From Russula earlei (lineage: Eukaryota; Basidiomycota; Agaricomycetes; Russulales; Russulaceae), in NCBI GenBank assembly GCA_025769875.1, contig JAGFNK010000099.1, positions 1-64,000 of the forward strand: a stretch of DNA of 64,000 nt, read 5' to 3'. The notes below the pieces were generated by a model. The model was not told the DNA's origin. It worked only from the letters and a program-made list of their open reading frames with translations, and did not search any database. Numbering within the stretch: position 1 is the first letter of the stretch; the number at the start of each line of letters is the position of its first letter. Below, in pieces: positions 22,636 to 33,803 of this stretch. The translations under genes and the position numbers were made by a program.

Positions 22636-24844
22636 ACGCCGTGGTCCGAAGACGTAACCATGTCCCTGCACACACTAGCCGTTTCTCTCTGGAGGGTGGT
22701 GTGAGGTGGGAGAGGGTGAAATAACGAAGGGTACGGTTTGAAAGGGATGGCAGCTGCCATGACCCCACCCATGGCCTTTGAGACGGCCCTCGTCGCGACC
22801 CTCCAGAAAGGGACGTTCGGCCATCAAGCGTCAGACAAATATTTGCAAACAACGTCACTGTCCCTCATTGGCCGTTGGCCGGATGCCCGGAACACGCAAC
22901 CAAACGGACCACTTTTGAGCAAAAAAGGCAGACGATGAGTGAGGGGGGCGGGGAGGAGATGACGTATTGCGCTCTCTCATTCATCTTTCGTGATTTTTTT
23001 TTTACAAAAATTTGATGACAATGGATGGCCGGTACGCCAGGTCGCCCCAGCCCCAGAATACTCGATTGGAAGGGAACGCGCCCAGATCCAGTCAGGACGA
23101 AAGGCACCTTGGATCCGCAACATTGCGCACGGAGAATTTTAAAAAAAAAAAAAAAGCGAGTTGCTGCGCACCACCATACCATTACAACTGAAATTGATAG
23201 CCGCGATTGATGACGAGGCACGGAGCACGCAAACGGAGCGGCCGAACCTCGACCCAGGGTTGTTCATTCGCGACAAATGATGGGCGGACGGACGGTCGAT
23301 AGAGTAGTTGTAGGTAAAGGGGATCTCCCATTTGCCTGCGTGCCTGGCCCACCACCCGTGTATGAAAAACTACTTGTACGTAAACAAGGGATGGGGGCCC
23401 GTGTAGATGGGACCTGGCTTGGTGGGAATACCTTATACGGGAAAGGCTTAGCCTGCAACGTGGTGAGTGATCGGTTATGCAAGCACACAGAGATACGGGA
23501 CGGTAGCAAGCCCCCCAGGCGTAGGGAAAGGGGCTATTAGGCCAAAGCCTGCCACCAATAGCAGGAGCCCACCCGCGTTCGTCACTCTGGACTTGCACGA
23601 GAGTGTTCCACATGTTGTGTAACAACATATGAACACGTGTGTTGAAGTGTCTGCACTGCTCAAATGAAAATGATCCGCCACACACGAGACGGGTTGCAGC
23701 GATTAGCGGAAACCTCGGATCACTTACGAGAGGTGCACCTTCGGTGGTACTGTGGGATTGCTTCAACTTCGGCATCGTTCGGCGTCTACTTTCGTATTTC
23801 CAAACGGAAGGACCGGCGTTTTACCCATACTGAGCGCCAGCGCGATTGTCGACAAGTCGGCCGAGTGGAATGATAAGTGCCAGGATCAGAATACCCTTCA
23901 AGGTCATGCATCAGGAAAGCAGCTTTCGCCCTCTGCGCCTACCTATCACAGATCCAGGCTGCTCGGGTTGTCGTGTCGTGGGCCGCAAGTATGAGGCATC
24001 GTATGACCATACTACCAAACATGTCCACTACACTCAGTAGGCGTCGCAAACGGGTAGCATACCAGCCCGAAATGGAAGTGGATGAGACGCCGTATCCGGG
24101 ATGCATTAATTTGGGGAGGCATTCAAGATGATTCCGTTGACGATCCTATTGAATGAAATACCCTTGAAGGTCCGAATTTGAGGTCGTGAAGCCAAGATAT
24201 AGGCCGGTGTACCGGTCGTGACTTTTGACTGTGTCCTGATACAATGCCAGTCACTTACACACCGCGGTGCGGCAATGGCTATTAGGGGGTTCGTAAGTTG
24301 CCTCGGCAAAAGTGTCCCACTTGCAGCTATCGTCTTGGGTTTCAGTTAGACAACCCGCGGTGCCCTGTCAAGGCTAAAAGCAAAGTGCCGTCGTACAGGT
24401 TACCGAGTTGAGCCTGAAGCGGCCACAAGGTTAACTACATCCGAGACAGGTGACCAGCTAGACTGTTTTGTACGTACCATTGCAAAGAACAACCGAAACC
24501 TCACGGATGACGCGTGTGTGGAATGCAAGTGGAAGGTGAGCGTGAGGGTCGGGTCGTGTCAGGACAATGAGTAGGGTGTAAAAAATGAACAGGTGAATTA
24601 TCATAAGGGGCAAGTTATACCAAAATTCTATTTGATGTTGGATAATGCTGTATGCAAACGAAGCCTGATAGAATACCGCACGGACCGTCGCGAACACGTA
24701 TGTGTGTGCGTATTTTCGGAGAGAGCATGAGGCGTAGAAGGATAGGAGGCACAAGCATGCAACGCCAAGGACGAACGTAAGTCCCTTCCGATTTTATAGA
24801 CGTATGCAACACAAGATGGCCAGTCAGATGGGAACACGGCAAAG
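22636..24844. other. Intergenic, no gene supported
   Basis: The left part is the 3' flank of hgh1. Poly-T (22989) and poly-A (about 23141) runs occur. A 197-codon minus-strand frame (23775-23182) and a hydrophobic minus-strand frame (24754-24458) are open. Neither shows a family motif or a convincing splice link to neighbours, so I leave them uncalled. Confidence 0.4.
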
Positions 24845-26477
24845 TTACCTTCGACGACGGGTACGCACAAAGGCCATGACCCCACTCTCGAGCTCGATGA
24901 GAGACATCTCACCTTCCTCATCATCGTCAGCGGCCGCCACGACCCCTACCGGGGTGCAGATGACTTTCGGAGGACCATTGAAAGCACCTGCTGCGCGTGC
25001 ATATTCGCCATCTGAGTCAGCCTCAGTGTGCACGACGCTGGACTCGGCCTCGCTCTCCTCGGCTTCGGTCTCACCATCCGTGTTGCATGAATGACTGTGC
25101 CACAGGCGTGTCAGCTCGGCCTCGAAATGAGTCGCGTCTTCTGAACAGGCATCCCTCGTGTCGCCCGGTGAAGGCGGAGAGGAAGAGAGGGGGGAAGGAG
25201 GAAGGAATTCGGCGCCAAGGAGGTCTGACGGCCGATGTGAGCTGGCAGGAAGGCTGATACTAGCCATGGCATCAACGGAAGGGGCGCCAATCGAAAGAGA
25301 TCCGGCAGGTCGGACATTGTGATAAGATGGCGAGAGGGATGGAGAAGGTGAGCGCCCGTTTTTCTGGTCACGGGGAGAGCGAGTACGAGCTGGGGGAGAC
25401 CTTGGCCGATCTTGGTAAGGATGACCAGGTATTGAGGGAGACGGGCACGGTTGAGAGGTCAGGTTGGAACCCGGAAGGGCCGATATGGCTGACGGGGCAG
25501 GTGTTTCTAGCAAAGGTAGAAAGTTGAAGCGGGGCACCGGACGCGGTTGGATGGGGATGTTATACGGAAGGCGAGGGGGAGGAGGGGGAGGAACCCAAGG
25601 TTCATCGATGCAGGGGGGAGATGAAGCCGGTTTTGCGGGGTTCAGAGGTTCGGAAAAAGGCGGATTTGCTATCAAGATACGAGGAGGCGGCGTAGATGGT
25701 GGAGACGGCGGTGGACGAGAAGGAGGGGATTGACAAGGCGGAGATTCCAGTTTCGGAGAAGATACCAGAGAAGATGGTGTTATTACCGGTTCAGGCTGGA
25801 GCACGGGCGAAGTAGCGGGGTTAATGAGTGGAACGAGGCCCACAGGCACAGCCTGAAGGAAATGTGTGCGGGGAACCCCGCGAACATCCAACTCGGGAAG
25901 GTCTGGGTCTTCGAGAGGCTGAGCAGCATGAGGGAGTGAGCGCTGAATCTCCTTGAGTTCCAGCATGTCCCTTGTAAAAAATCCGGCATCAGGTAAATGT
26001 GCCAGGGGAGAGAAAATCACGCGACAAAAAAAAAAAAAAAAAAAGGGGGGGGGGGGGGGGGGGGGGGGGGAGGGAGAGCGTAACACGGTAAAATGACAGG
26101 AGTAAAACATGAGAGTAAAGAAGCCAGATAATAAGATAAGTATGACAGTTGCTTTCAATGGAACCATAGTTTGACAAAAGAGAATTGGGGGCGGGGGTGT
26201 TGGCGACTTACTGGTATGTCAACCTTGGAGTCACATCGGCTGGAGAACGATCCCACTCGTCGGCGACGAAAATTTTGTCGACGAGTTCGGAGCAAAAATG
26301 AACGCATCTGCGAGAGAGGCATGCGTCTGATAGGGAGGGTGGAGGACGTCGCTTTGCAGCGAGGGACGGAACATCTGGGGGAATGAGGGGGGGGGTGGGG
26401 GCACGAGTGGGAGGAGGGGTCGCCATGCTATTGGAGGTGGAGGGAGAGGGAGAGCGGTGCTTGAGGCAGCCTCGCAT
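24845..26477 (-). CDS. Proline-rich protein of unknown function
   Basis: The gene has two exons, 26477-26212 and 25970-24845, joined by a GT-AG intron of 241 nt, longer than most here. Exon 1 encodes GCLKHRSPSPSTS and a block with VHFCSELVDKIFVADEWDRSP. The junction gives LTYQDMLELKEIQRSLP, which I recall as a conserved signature of unannotated Agaricomycete proteins, so the join is convincing. The middle is Pro/Ser-rich and probably disordered. The C-terminus is acidic (AADDDDEEGEM) and ends in RTRRRR before TAA. The first block resembles short phosphatase-1 docking contexts, but I cannot assign a function. The intron holds a long homopolymer tract. Confidence 0.65.
26026..26070. repeat. A19G26 homopolymer tract in an intron
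   Basis: The plus strand reads 19 A followed by 26 G without interruption. On the transcribed strand this is C26T19, ending about 55 nt upstream of the splice acceptor of the proline-rich gene. It behaves as a very long polypyrimidine tract. Its length is the kind that slips in replication and in sequencing. Confidence 0.85.
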
Positions 26478-26968
26478 AGTGGTGTGGCGAAAGAAAGACG
26501 AATGGGTTCGTAGAGCTGAGGAGGAGTTGAGTTGTCTCAGGTCGGCTCAGCTCACACAAGAAAAGGGTGAATTGCACCTGCACCGGTGCGGGCTGCCGGC
26601 CGACCGTATCGGCCGTTTGTTCTCAATGGGCGTCTCTTTCCATTCCTTCCCTTTTGGGAAAGCAAAGGCGAGACCGGCCGACGCCACTACCTGTCTCGCA
26701 AAACGCAAAAGGCCCTCCAAGGCCCTCCACTTATACTCCCCCATTCACGTTAAATTTGCCCCGTGAAAAGGCAAATTTATACGTTCCTTGGCAGCCATAC
26801 CGCAATTTCCCCTCGATTCTCACAGCCCTCAGTTCACCTCCACTTCTTGCGCATCACTCGTTTCCCGTGATACCACTAGCTCATATACCGCATATCGACT
26901 TTATTGAAGGACATTTGGTACCCCTTCCGGTGACCCCGATATCACTGCCCCAGAAAGGAGGGCACCGC
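26478..26968. other. Intergenic between two minus-strand genes
   Basis: This carries the upstream region of the proline-rich gene and the 3' flank of the membrane-protein gene. No domain-bearing frame is present. Confidence 0.4.
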
Positions 26969-27813
26969 TCAAATCCGGTCGATCACGGAGGGAAATGCCC
27001 TGCGAGGGCGTAAGTCAAGCAAGGTCAGACCAACGAGTTTTGCTCACCCAAGCACCACCGAGCAAGTAATGATGAGCGCCCAAACCGGTGGCAACCATCT
27101 ATACCCAGAACAGAAACACATGCCCAGCTCGTCAACTTTTTGAGCTCTTTTCGCGCTCTCACATTCACACTCACGTAGACAGATTGAAGCGAGCGGCCCT
27201 GAATACCGCCCATAGGACGTACCCAACCACCGCGCTCTCCACCAACGACTCGGCCAAGGCAGTAACCAAAAATGCCAGTAGCGTGAATAGTGCGTACGTG
27301 ACCCGGGAACGACGCATGTGTTTCCGCGCATGCCGAACACGGGACTCTCCGACGTCAGCCGTCTTGGGTGGTTCGGGAAGACGGGGATCAGGTGATAGCA
27401 CAGACGTCAGGGGAGACATGGAGATCATTGGGATCGACTGAGGTGCTGCTTGCGGTGCACGGTTTCGAGTGGACGGGACCGAGGCGCCCGCCGTGTTGTC
27501 GCGTCGTGACGGATAAATGACATTGAAACAGGCAATGCCACCCGTGATTAAGAAAAACAGTGAATGAAATATCAGCGTCCAGTAAAACGTGAAACGAAAC
27601 GCGTCTATGCAGATCCGAGTGGTGTGTAAGTTACGTTCCACTCGGTGGTGAGAGAGAGAGAATGAAACGGAACGGCATACCTCCGGCGTGTGTGAGGTAA
27701 CGTCCGCCTGGTTGGATAGGGGCACGGTGCTCGAGGTTATGAAACTCGATGAGGGGATCATATAGAGAAGGCCATGTCGGGGTTAATTCTGTCTGGTTTC
27801 GTTTCGCAAACAT
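26969..27813 (-). CDS. Conserved fungal integral membrane protein, about four helices
   Basis: The spliced model is clean. Exon 1 starts at ATG 27813 (MFAKRNQTELTPTW...) and ends in YLTHAG, which joins to DAFRFTFYWTLIFHSLFFL. Exon 2 holds the first helix, a polar loop of about 60 residues rich in Ser/Pro, and two helices around VTYALFTLLAFLVTAL and AVVGYVLWAVF, ending FNLST. Short exons add the last helix WLPPVWALIITCSVVLG and the end AFPSVIDRI before TGA 26969. The order FRFTFYW, helix, helix, FN.STW, helix is one I recognise from unannotated ascomycete and basidiomycete membrane proteins. Location and function are unknown. Confidence 0.7.
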
Positions 27814-29255
27814 ACACCCCTTGGCCGCTAACGACAGAGATGGAGGCGAAGATCAAGGCAAGGCTCATCACGTGGCTTCCGACGTCGCTTTGATCTTACG
27901 TGTCCTTCCCGCTACACGCTCTTTACTCTCTCTTTCTGTCAAATTTCAGTATATTCAGTCCGTGGACAAGTGCTCCACTGATAATAGATGCATGTGAAGA
28001 CCCACACGTCGGTCGGTCCCGGATTACCTTTCTTCTGCACGACCTCCCTCACTTGTGGGGCAGCCTCGATCACGCGACTGTTGACACGCAGTACCTTCGG
28101 CCAGGGTCTTGCACAACCAGACGGTTCCAAGTATGAACCACGAATTCCTTACCATATACGCGAGTCATCCCTTATTGTTTCCATCCAGCTCGAAAGGCCG
28201 CGCTGGGCGTCGACCGCAGCACAGGGCAACCCAATGCATGTTCCCATGCTTGCATGGCAAATACCCCTTTGGTTAATTGGCCAATCTCCGCACCTGGTGC
28301 ACTGCGGGTTCGGGAAAACATCGCATCAATTCCGTCCGAATTTCCATAGCCTCTCTTGCGTCTCTGATCGCAGCGTCCAACGACGGCTCAAAGGGTACGC
28401 GCGCCCGTCGTCGCTCCTGTGTATGCTTAACTCCTCGAGCACCAAGGTCATTTTGATCCTTCGCACGTCCGCTGTGGCATTCGGGCACGGGCGCAGGGGG
28501 GTTGCTCGATTACTCGCATCCTTGCGCTCGGTGGAACGCGGCGCGCTGCAAAAGTGCTCCTGCGCTCAATAATTAAATTTAATCTAACCGCACTTGTTGT
28601 CCTGCCGGGCTCTTTATGGCATACCATGCTGGCACGTTGAAGCTGCGTGACATGCGCATGGTCCTGAACCGAGGCGTAGTCGGTGGACAGGCGGCGAATG
28701 AGATGCGAGATCGAATATAATATCTGTCTAGTTTTTGGAGCCAGAGCGACAAGGTGAGGATGCCAACGCTTGGACTCCGTAAGTGATGGCAACGCGAGGG
28801 AAGCGTGCGGTATCGAAAAAGGTGGGATCGCGTGACCCCATTCGTGTGTGGAGGGGCGATTGTACGGTCAAACTTATCGCAGGCCATTGGTGACGCCATC
28901 GAACTGCTGTGGCTTCACGGTGGGGCGTTGTTTTTACATGGGAAAGTGGTTAACGATGAACGTGGACTGCACACTCTTCTTCAGCGTGTTGGATCCGCTA
29001 TCCGCTATCCTAGTATCTCGGTGAGTAACTCGTTACCCATTCTACCCATCGGAATAGGGTTACTTATTAATAACACCCGGGCCAGATGCATCCTGCATAA
29101 GTTACAAAAGAGAACTCGGAACTAAAAGTGGCTAGCCGAGCTGAGAGACATGTTTCCCTTACTGGACAAAATTTCCAAGGACAGGGATACTAGTACATCA
29201 TACGTGCCATGCCACAGCCTGCTGTTTGTGCGTCGATCCCTCCATATTAACCACC
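27814..29255. other. Intergenic with a possible degenerate minus-strand gene
   Basis: Minus-strand fragments between 28950 and 28270 look helical (for example RARVPFEPSLDAAIRDAREAM). One part (about 28800-28640, with SLTESKRWHPHLV) weakly resembles a minus-strand fragment at 33200-33060. I cannot join them into a gene. The rest is featureless. Confidence 0.3.
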
Positions 29256-30318
29256 ATGCCCCTGCCCCCCTCTTGCGCTTATGATTATATCAACTTCGGG
29301 CCCCCATTCGACCATTCAGATGCAGACCTTATCCTTCGTCCAAGTCCCGTTTCTATGCTTGAACAGGCAGGAGAGAATCGTGCCATAGTCACACAATTCC
29401 GTGTTTACCAGACTATTTTGACCATAGCGTCCCCAGTTTTCAAGATATTGCTATCCAATACTTCCGAATCCCTCGACAAGAAACTCGGGATCACGCGAGA
29501 AACCTATGATAACCTACCCGTCTTATGCCTTGCCGAAGATCGCGACACCTGGCATTCTCTCCTCACTGCAATATACCCCATCGATGTCGTCCCTCCTCGG
29601 TCGCTCGATGACATCTTAAAGACATGTGGCGCTGCAAAGAAATACAACATGCCATCCGCCTTGACCCGCATTCGGGCACACAGCAGTCTGGCACCTGTAT
29701 TGACCCGTCAAGATGCCTTCCGTACTTATGCGCTTGCATTCAACGAGGGTCTAAAAGAGGAGGCCCTCGAAGCAGCGCTATGGACTTTGTCGTTGCCTCA
29801 GACAATCGAATTCTATGGAGATGACCTCTCAATTGCTTCTGGGCCCGCGCTGTATACGCTATGGAGACATCGAGAGAAGGCTTTGAAGGCGATAAAGATC
29901 GGAATTGAGGAATGCAAAGAAGACGTTGGGGACCTTCGGTGGTGATTAAGCAGCTCTCACGGCACCCACAACTCTTGCCCAGCTCTGGGATCAGGCCCCC
30001 GGGACCAATTCATTGACTCCATTAAGAAGTTGACCGCAGACTTCTCATCGATGAGCTGTCCCAAGTTCATTGAGGCAATGTCATCTCGAGGAAACTTCAA
30101 GTGCAAGTCGTGTCAGAAGGACCTACATCTCGACCTCGTACGTCTGTTCAAATGCTTGGAAGGATGCTTGAGAGGTCAAATCGAGGAGGCAAGTTCATCC
30201 TTCTTTCTTGTTGCGGGTTAACTACCAACACCATTTTAGGTGAATCGCAGCCTGTTTCCACTTTTTGACGGCTCCGAAGAGCATACTGCTGCTCCCCAGT
30301 CCTCCATCAGAAAGTCTA
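29256..30318 (+). pseudogene. BTB/POZ-domain gene A, interrupted by an in-frame stop
   Basis: ATG 29256 opens a BTB/POZ protein of the fungal type: HSDADLIL, a helix IASPVFKILLSN, LLTAIYPIDVVPP, and a following helical region (KKYNMPSALTRIR). TGA at 29943 stops the frame after GDLRWW. Exactly the same frame continues afterwards with RDQFIDSIKKLTADF and FKCKSCQKDLHLDLV, where the tandem copy B has matching sequence (VKNCISQM, WCYDHFF, FITDRQAF). I see no intron that removes the TGA. Translation would give a truncated BTB protein. The downstream part uses a GC-AG intron (30189-30239, donor GAG|GCAAGT). Confidence 0.6.
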
Positions 30319-31171
30319 TGAACTATGGCGCGCCGTTTGTTCGACAGGACGCAGATCTGATTATACGTTCATCCGATCAAGTGGACTTTCATGTTCACAA
30401 GCTCATCCTTGGTACTGCCTCTCTCGTTTTCGAGGACATGTTTACGGCACCAGGACTATCTCCCAAGAAACAGAGAGAAAACAAGCCTGTTATCAACCTC
30501 GTCGAGGATTCGAAGACATTGTACCACTTGCTTACGGCAATCTATCCAATCGATCGCAGCATTCCTGAGACATTAGAAGACGCGCTCTCACTCCTCATTA
30601 CTTGCCAGAAATACAGGATGGATTCCACTCTTATATGTATCCGATCCTTACTCAGGGACCACAAGCCCTCATTGTTCACCGCACCAAATTCGTTCCATGT
30701 TTATGGCATCGCAAGTCGGTATAGTCTCAAAGAAGAAGTTTGCCTTGCTGCACAGGCGACTCTGGGGCGCAGTTTAACTTTTGATGAATGTGGGGAAGAC
30801 TTGCAATTCATGTGGAGCCGATTTGATGCGGTTGTGGAGATATCGTGGAGAATGCCAGTGCACCGAGGTGGTGAAAAATTGCATCAGTCAAATGAAACCC
30901 GATGAAACCCATAATGTGGGTTACTTTTATCAACAACGACCATCCATGACAGGATGGTGCTACGACCATTTCTTCAAAAGGGCTGAGGAAAGGCCATCGC
31001 CCACGTTTATCACAGATCGACAAGCCTTTGATACGGCTGCAGCAGCGCATTCAACACTCCAGTCGCACAGGGTACTTGCAGGCAGACGAGATAAGGATAT
31101 GGGAGTCCATACGTGCAGAAGTCGAGGCAAAATTGACGGTTACAATTGGGGAGGTAAACGCCGACCTTTAA
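30319..31171 (+). pseudogene. BTB/POZ-domain gene B, tandem paralogue with frameshifts
   Basis: ATG 30319 (MNYGAPFVRQDADLI) begins a second BTB module very similar in layout to copy A: HVHKLILGTASLVFEDMF, LLTAIYPIDRSIPE, QKYRMDSTLICIR. The frame also runs in from copy A without a stop, so the two could be read as one chain. Near 30812 the homology moves to another frame (CGADLMRLWRYRGECQC). Near 31070 it moves again (ADEIRIWESIRAEVEAKL, TAA 31169). With these shifts a working product is doubtful. The original domain is a protein-protein interaction module often found in Agaricomycete gene expansions. Confidence 0.6.
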
Positions 31172-33803
31172 TCCTGCCACGGCCGATGGAGTTGGCCGCA
31201 AGGGCAATGGGCGCGCTATTTGATGGGGGTTTTGATGCGCCCGTTTTTCGACTTGGTCTGAAAGACTAGCTTTCGTATTTATATTCGGTGTGGTGGGTGT
31301 AAGTCGAATCTCCTGTCAGCTTCTCAGCTGGGAACTACTTACTCGCACATACGCACGCTATTTCAATCCGATGTTACCGCCAAACCGTGACGGTGACAAA
31401 TTCCAATAAAAGGATTTCCGGACTTGAAATGCGTCGCAGGTACATATTGATGCTCTATCTACGCGGATCTAGTTAATCCCTATTCTTTTACTTTAAAGGG
31501 TTCTCGTATTGAAGTCTTGCCTATGCCATTCCGTTTGCCTTTCTTCATTGTTGTAGTAGGGACTCGTGTGCAACCACTGATAGTGTACAATCAATGACAG
31601 TTGATCCCGGGGACTGGAATCTGGTGTTTTTCCCTCTGTTCATGTGGACGCACCATGATTTCGAGACATGTAGCTCGTAGAGAAGAATCAATGCGATCGC
31701 CACCACACGCAGTGGTAGTTAAAAGTGATCACGTGGGCTCCAGCTTGCCTTGACTGTGCATACCTCATCAGTTCCTCGTCTATTAGACTAGACTTGCCCG
31801 ACGGGCTACGGTGCCCCTTCGTCATCCTCGCCTTCGAGAACCTCCAAACGAATTACCCAAAAGACAAACCATGGGACTTCGTAGAGTACGACGTAACTCA
31901 GTGAACATCTTTCAGTTGAGTTGTGCCGTACTTTGTGACGTCCCATATTCTCGCCGTTCATGTCAAAAGCCGGAAATGTTCATCTATTCTCTCCTGAACT
32001 AGCATCAGACCTATTGATTCGGACCACCTCCGCCCTCTGGATCCGATCTCGGAGGGCTGTTTCAACGACATCGCATTCCTTGTAGTGGAAAGCACCGTCA
32101 CGCTGGATCGCTTGTCACAAATGGATTGGAGATCTCATCTGGGGGTCCTCCGTTCTATGTATATTTCGTTAGAAAGCGGCTTACTTATCACCTGGTGTAG
32201 GTTTGGCTCTCCTTGTGTTTTGTGATGCTCTGACTCCGTTCGGAAGGGAGGAAATCGAACCTCTACCTTTTTTGCCAGGCAGAAGTTGGTTGCTGGCTGG
32301 CAAATCTACCCTCGTCGGTGCGGCTGCACCTGAGACTCTCGCCTGCCTCTCCGTGCGCTTCGCTCTCGAGTTCAACACCAAGGCAATGTCCCGCGCCAAT
32401 GCCTGTATGCAGGTCGAGCGTCATGCGGCCGCGTCTCGCTGCAACTACGGTATTTGAGCAATCATTGACACCTGCAGGATCAGGACCGCTTCCACCTGAG
32501 GCCGCTTTCAAGCATCTTAATCAAAGCGAGCGGAAATCGATGGCTCACCTGGCAAACCATTCCGACTTGAACAGCCTCGATCGTGGACGGCGTGGTGAGC
32601 TGGTCGCTGTAATTATTGCCATGCCGCGCGTGTGACATGGCGGCGTCAGCGATGAGAAGAAGATGGATGTCGATTAACCATTTCATGGAGGCTCTCCCTC
32701 AGTGTCGGTATTCCAAACCCTTCAGGCAGCACTTCCAACATTTTCGCACGACGAAGAGGAGACCATGTTCATTGGGGACTACCGAATGAGGTTCAACCGC
32801 GGAATCAAGATCGAGGACAGGCGAGGCACGACGATGATGATGTGCGCGCCCGACCAACATGGCGTCGAAGATTGTTATGCCCTCCGTTTGTGTCACGGCC
32901 GGAAGTCTGAGACGTGACTCGACGATTCTCATCAAGTCGATGATGTGACAAGCGCTTCGAGCACCGTGTCAACCAGAAGTCGTTTTCGTAAGTCGTCGTG
33001 TCGGCTGTTTCTTCCACGCGTCGTGATGTGGTTCCCCCGTTCTATGCCTCAAAACTTGTGTAATAGTTGAAGCCATACGGTCATCATATGATATTCTCAT
33101 TGGCCAAGTGGGGTAGAATGAACGAACGAGCATTTGATGCACATTTTGGATCAACTGGTGGTACCTTCCCAACCATGGCGTCAGACTGATCGCATGCGGG
33201 CAGCCCATCCCATTCATACCGCGATTGAATTGCTCTAGCTTCACGGCCACGCATTGTTTCTACTATGTCAATTTGCTAGCCATGAAAAGACGCGCCGGAT
33301 ACGCCATTCCTGTCTTGGTCACGGGAACCAGCGCAAAGATTGAGCGTCATGTTAGTCAATTCATGGCATACAGTGGGACTCACTGGCTATTGATACGTCG
33401 ATACCCTCCCTCTTTCTGCCACTGGAACGGGGCTGCTTTAACTCCAGATGAGTGACGTAGATCTCATATTCATTGCGCATAGTCTGCAGCAGATGTACGA
33501 GACACGCTCTTTCCGTGCTTCCAACTCTCAGACTTTGTGCTTACAAGCGAGATCTAGAGGTTATTATAAGCTTGGTACAGCTAGTGTACTCTACACGAGT
33601 TGTCGTGTGAGGTGGGTATGCACAAAGTAACGAGGCCTGTCCTCGAAGCATTTGGAGAAGCGACCCGTTCAACACGAGAACGATTTGGTGACGACCACAT
33701 CCCGTCTGAATGCACCATCGAGGACCGCGGTCCACACCTTCCTTTCGACGTAGTTCATCTGATGGCCCGGCGTGATCAAAGAAGATGTTTGGGAGTGGCC
33801 GTT
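31172..33803. other. 2.6 kb without a supportable gene
   Basis: Short fragments look coding, for example minus strand VKLEQFNRG...GRYHQLIQ (33245-33080) and TQTEGITIFDAML (about 32880-32840), but stops and frame changes prevent a model. The stretch appears to be an eroded gene or gene pair. It carries no transposon termini that I can see. Confidence 0.35.

Noticed and set aside
23182..23775. 197-codon minus-strand frame
   Set aside because: No motif, no introns where neighbours have many, and ordinary composition in other frames. It is probably chance.
24458..24754. Hydrophobic minus-strand frame downstream of the proline-rich gene, considered as its last exon
   Set aside because: The splice phase does not fit. 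The upstream frame ends naturally at TAA 24845 after RTRRRR.
26567..27013. 148-codon plus-strand frame
   Set aside because: It overlaps the 3' end of the well-supported membrane-protein gene on the other strand and lacks any family pattern.
27988..28572. 194-codon plus-strand frame
   Set aside because: The composition is not protein-like and the minus strand looks more coding over the same span.
31811..32002. Possible plus-strand coding fragment (FENLQTNYPKDKPWDF in another frame)
   Set aside because: It looks protein-like for about 20 codons but runs into stops at once on both sides, and no family was recognised.
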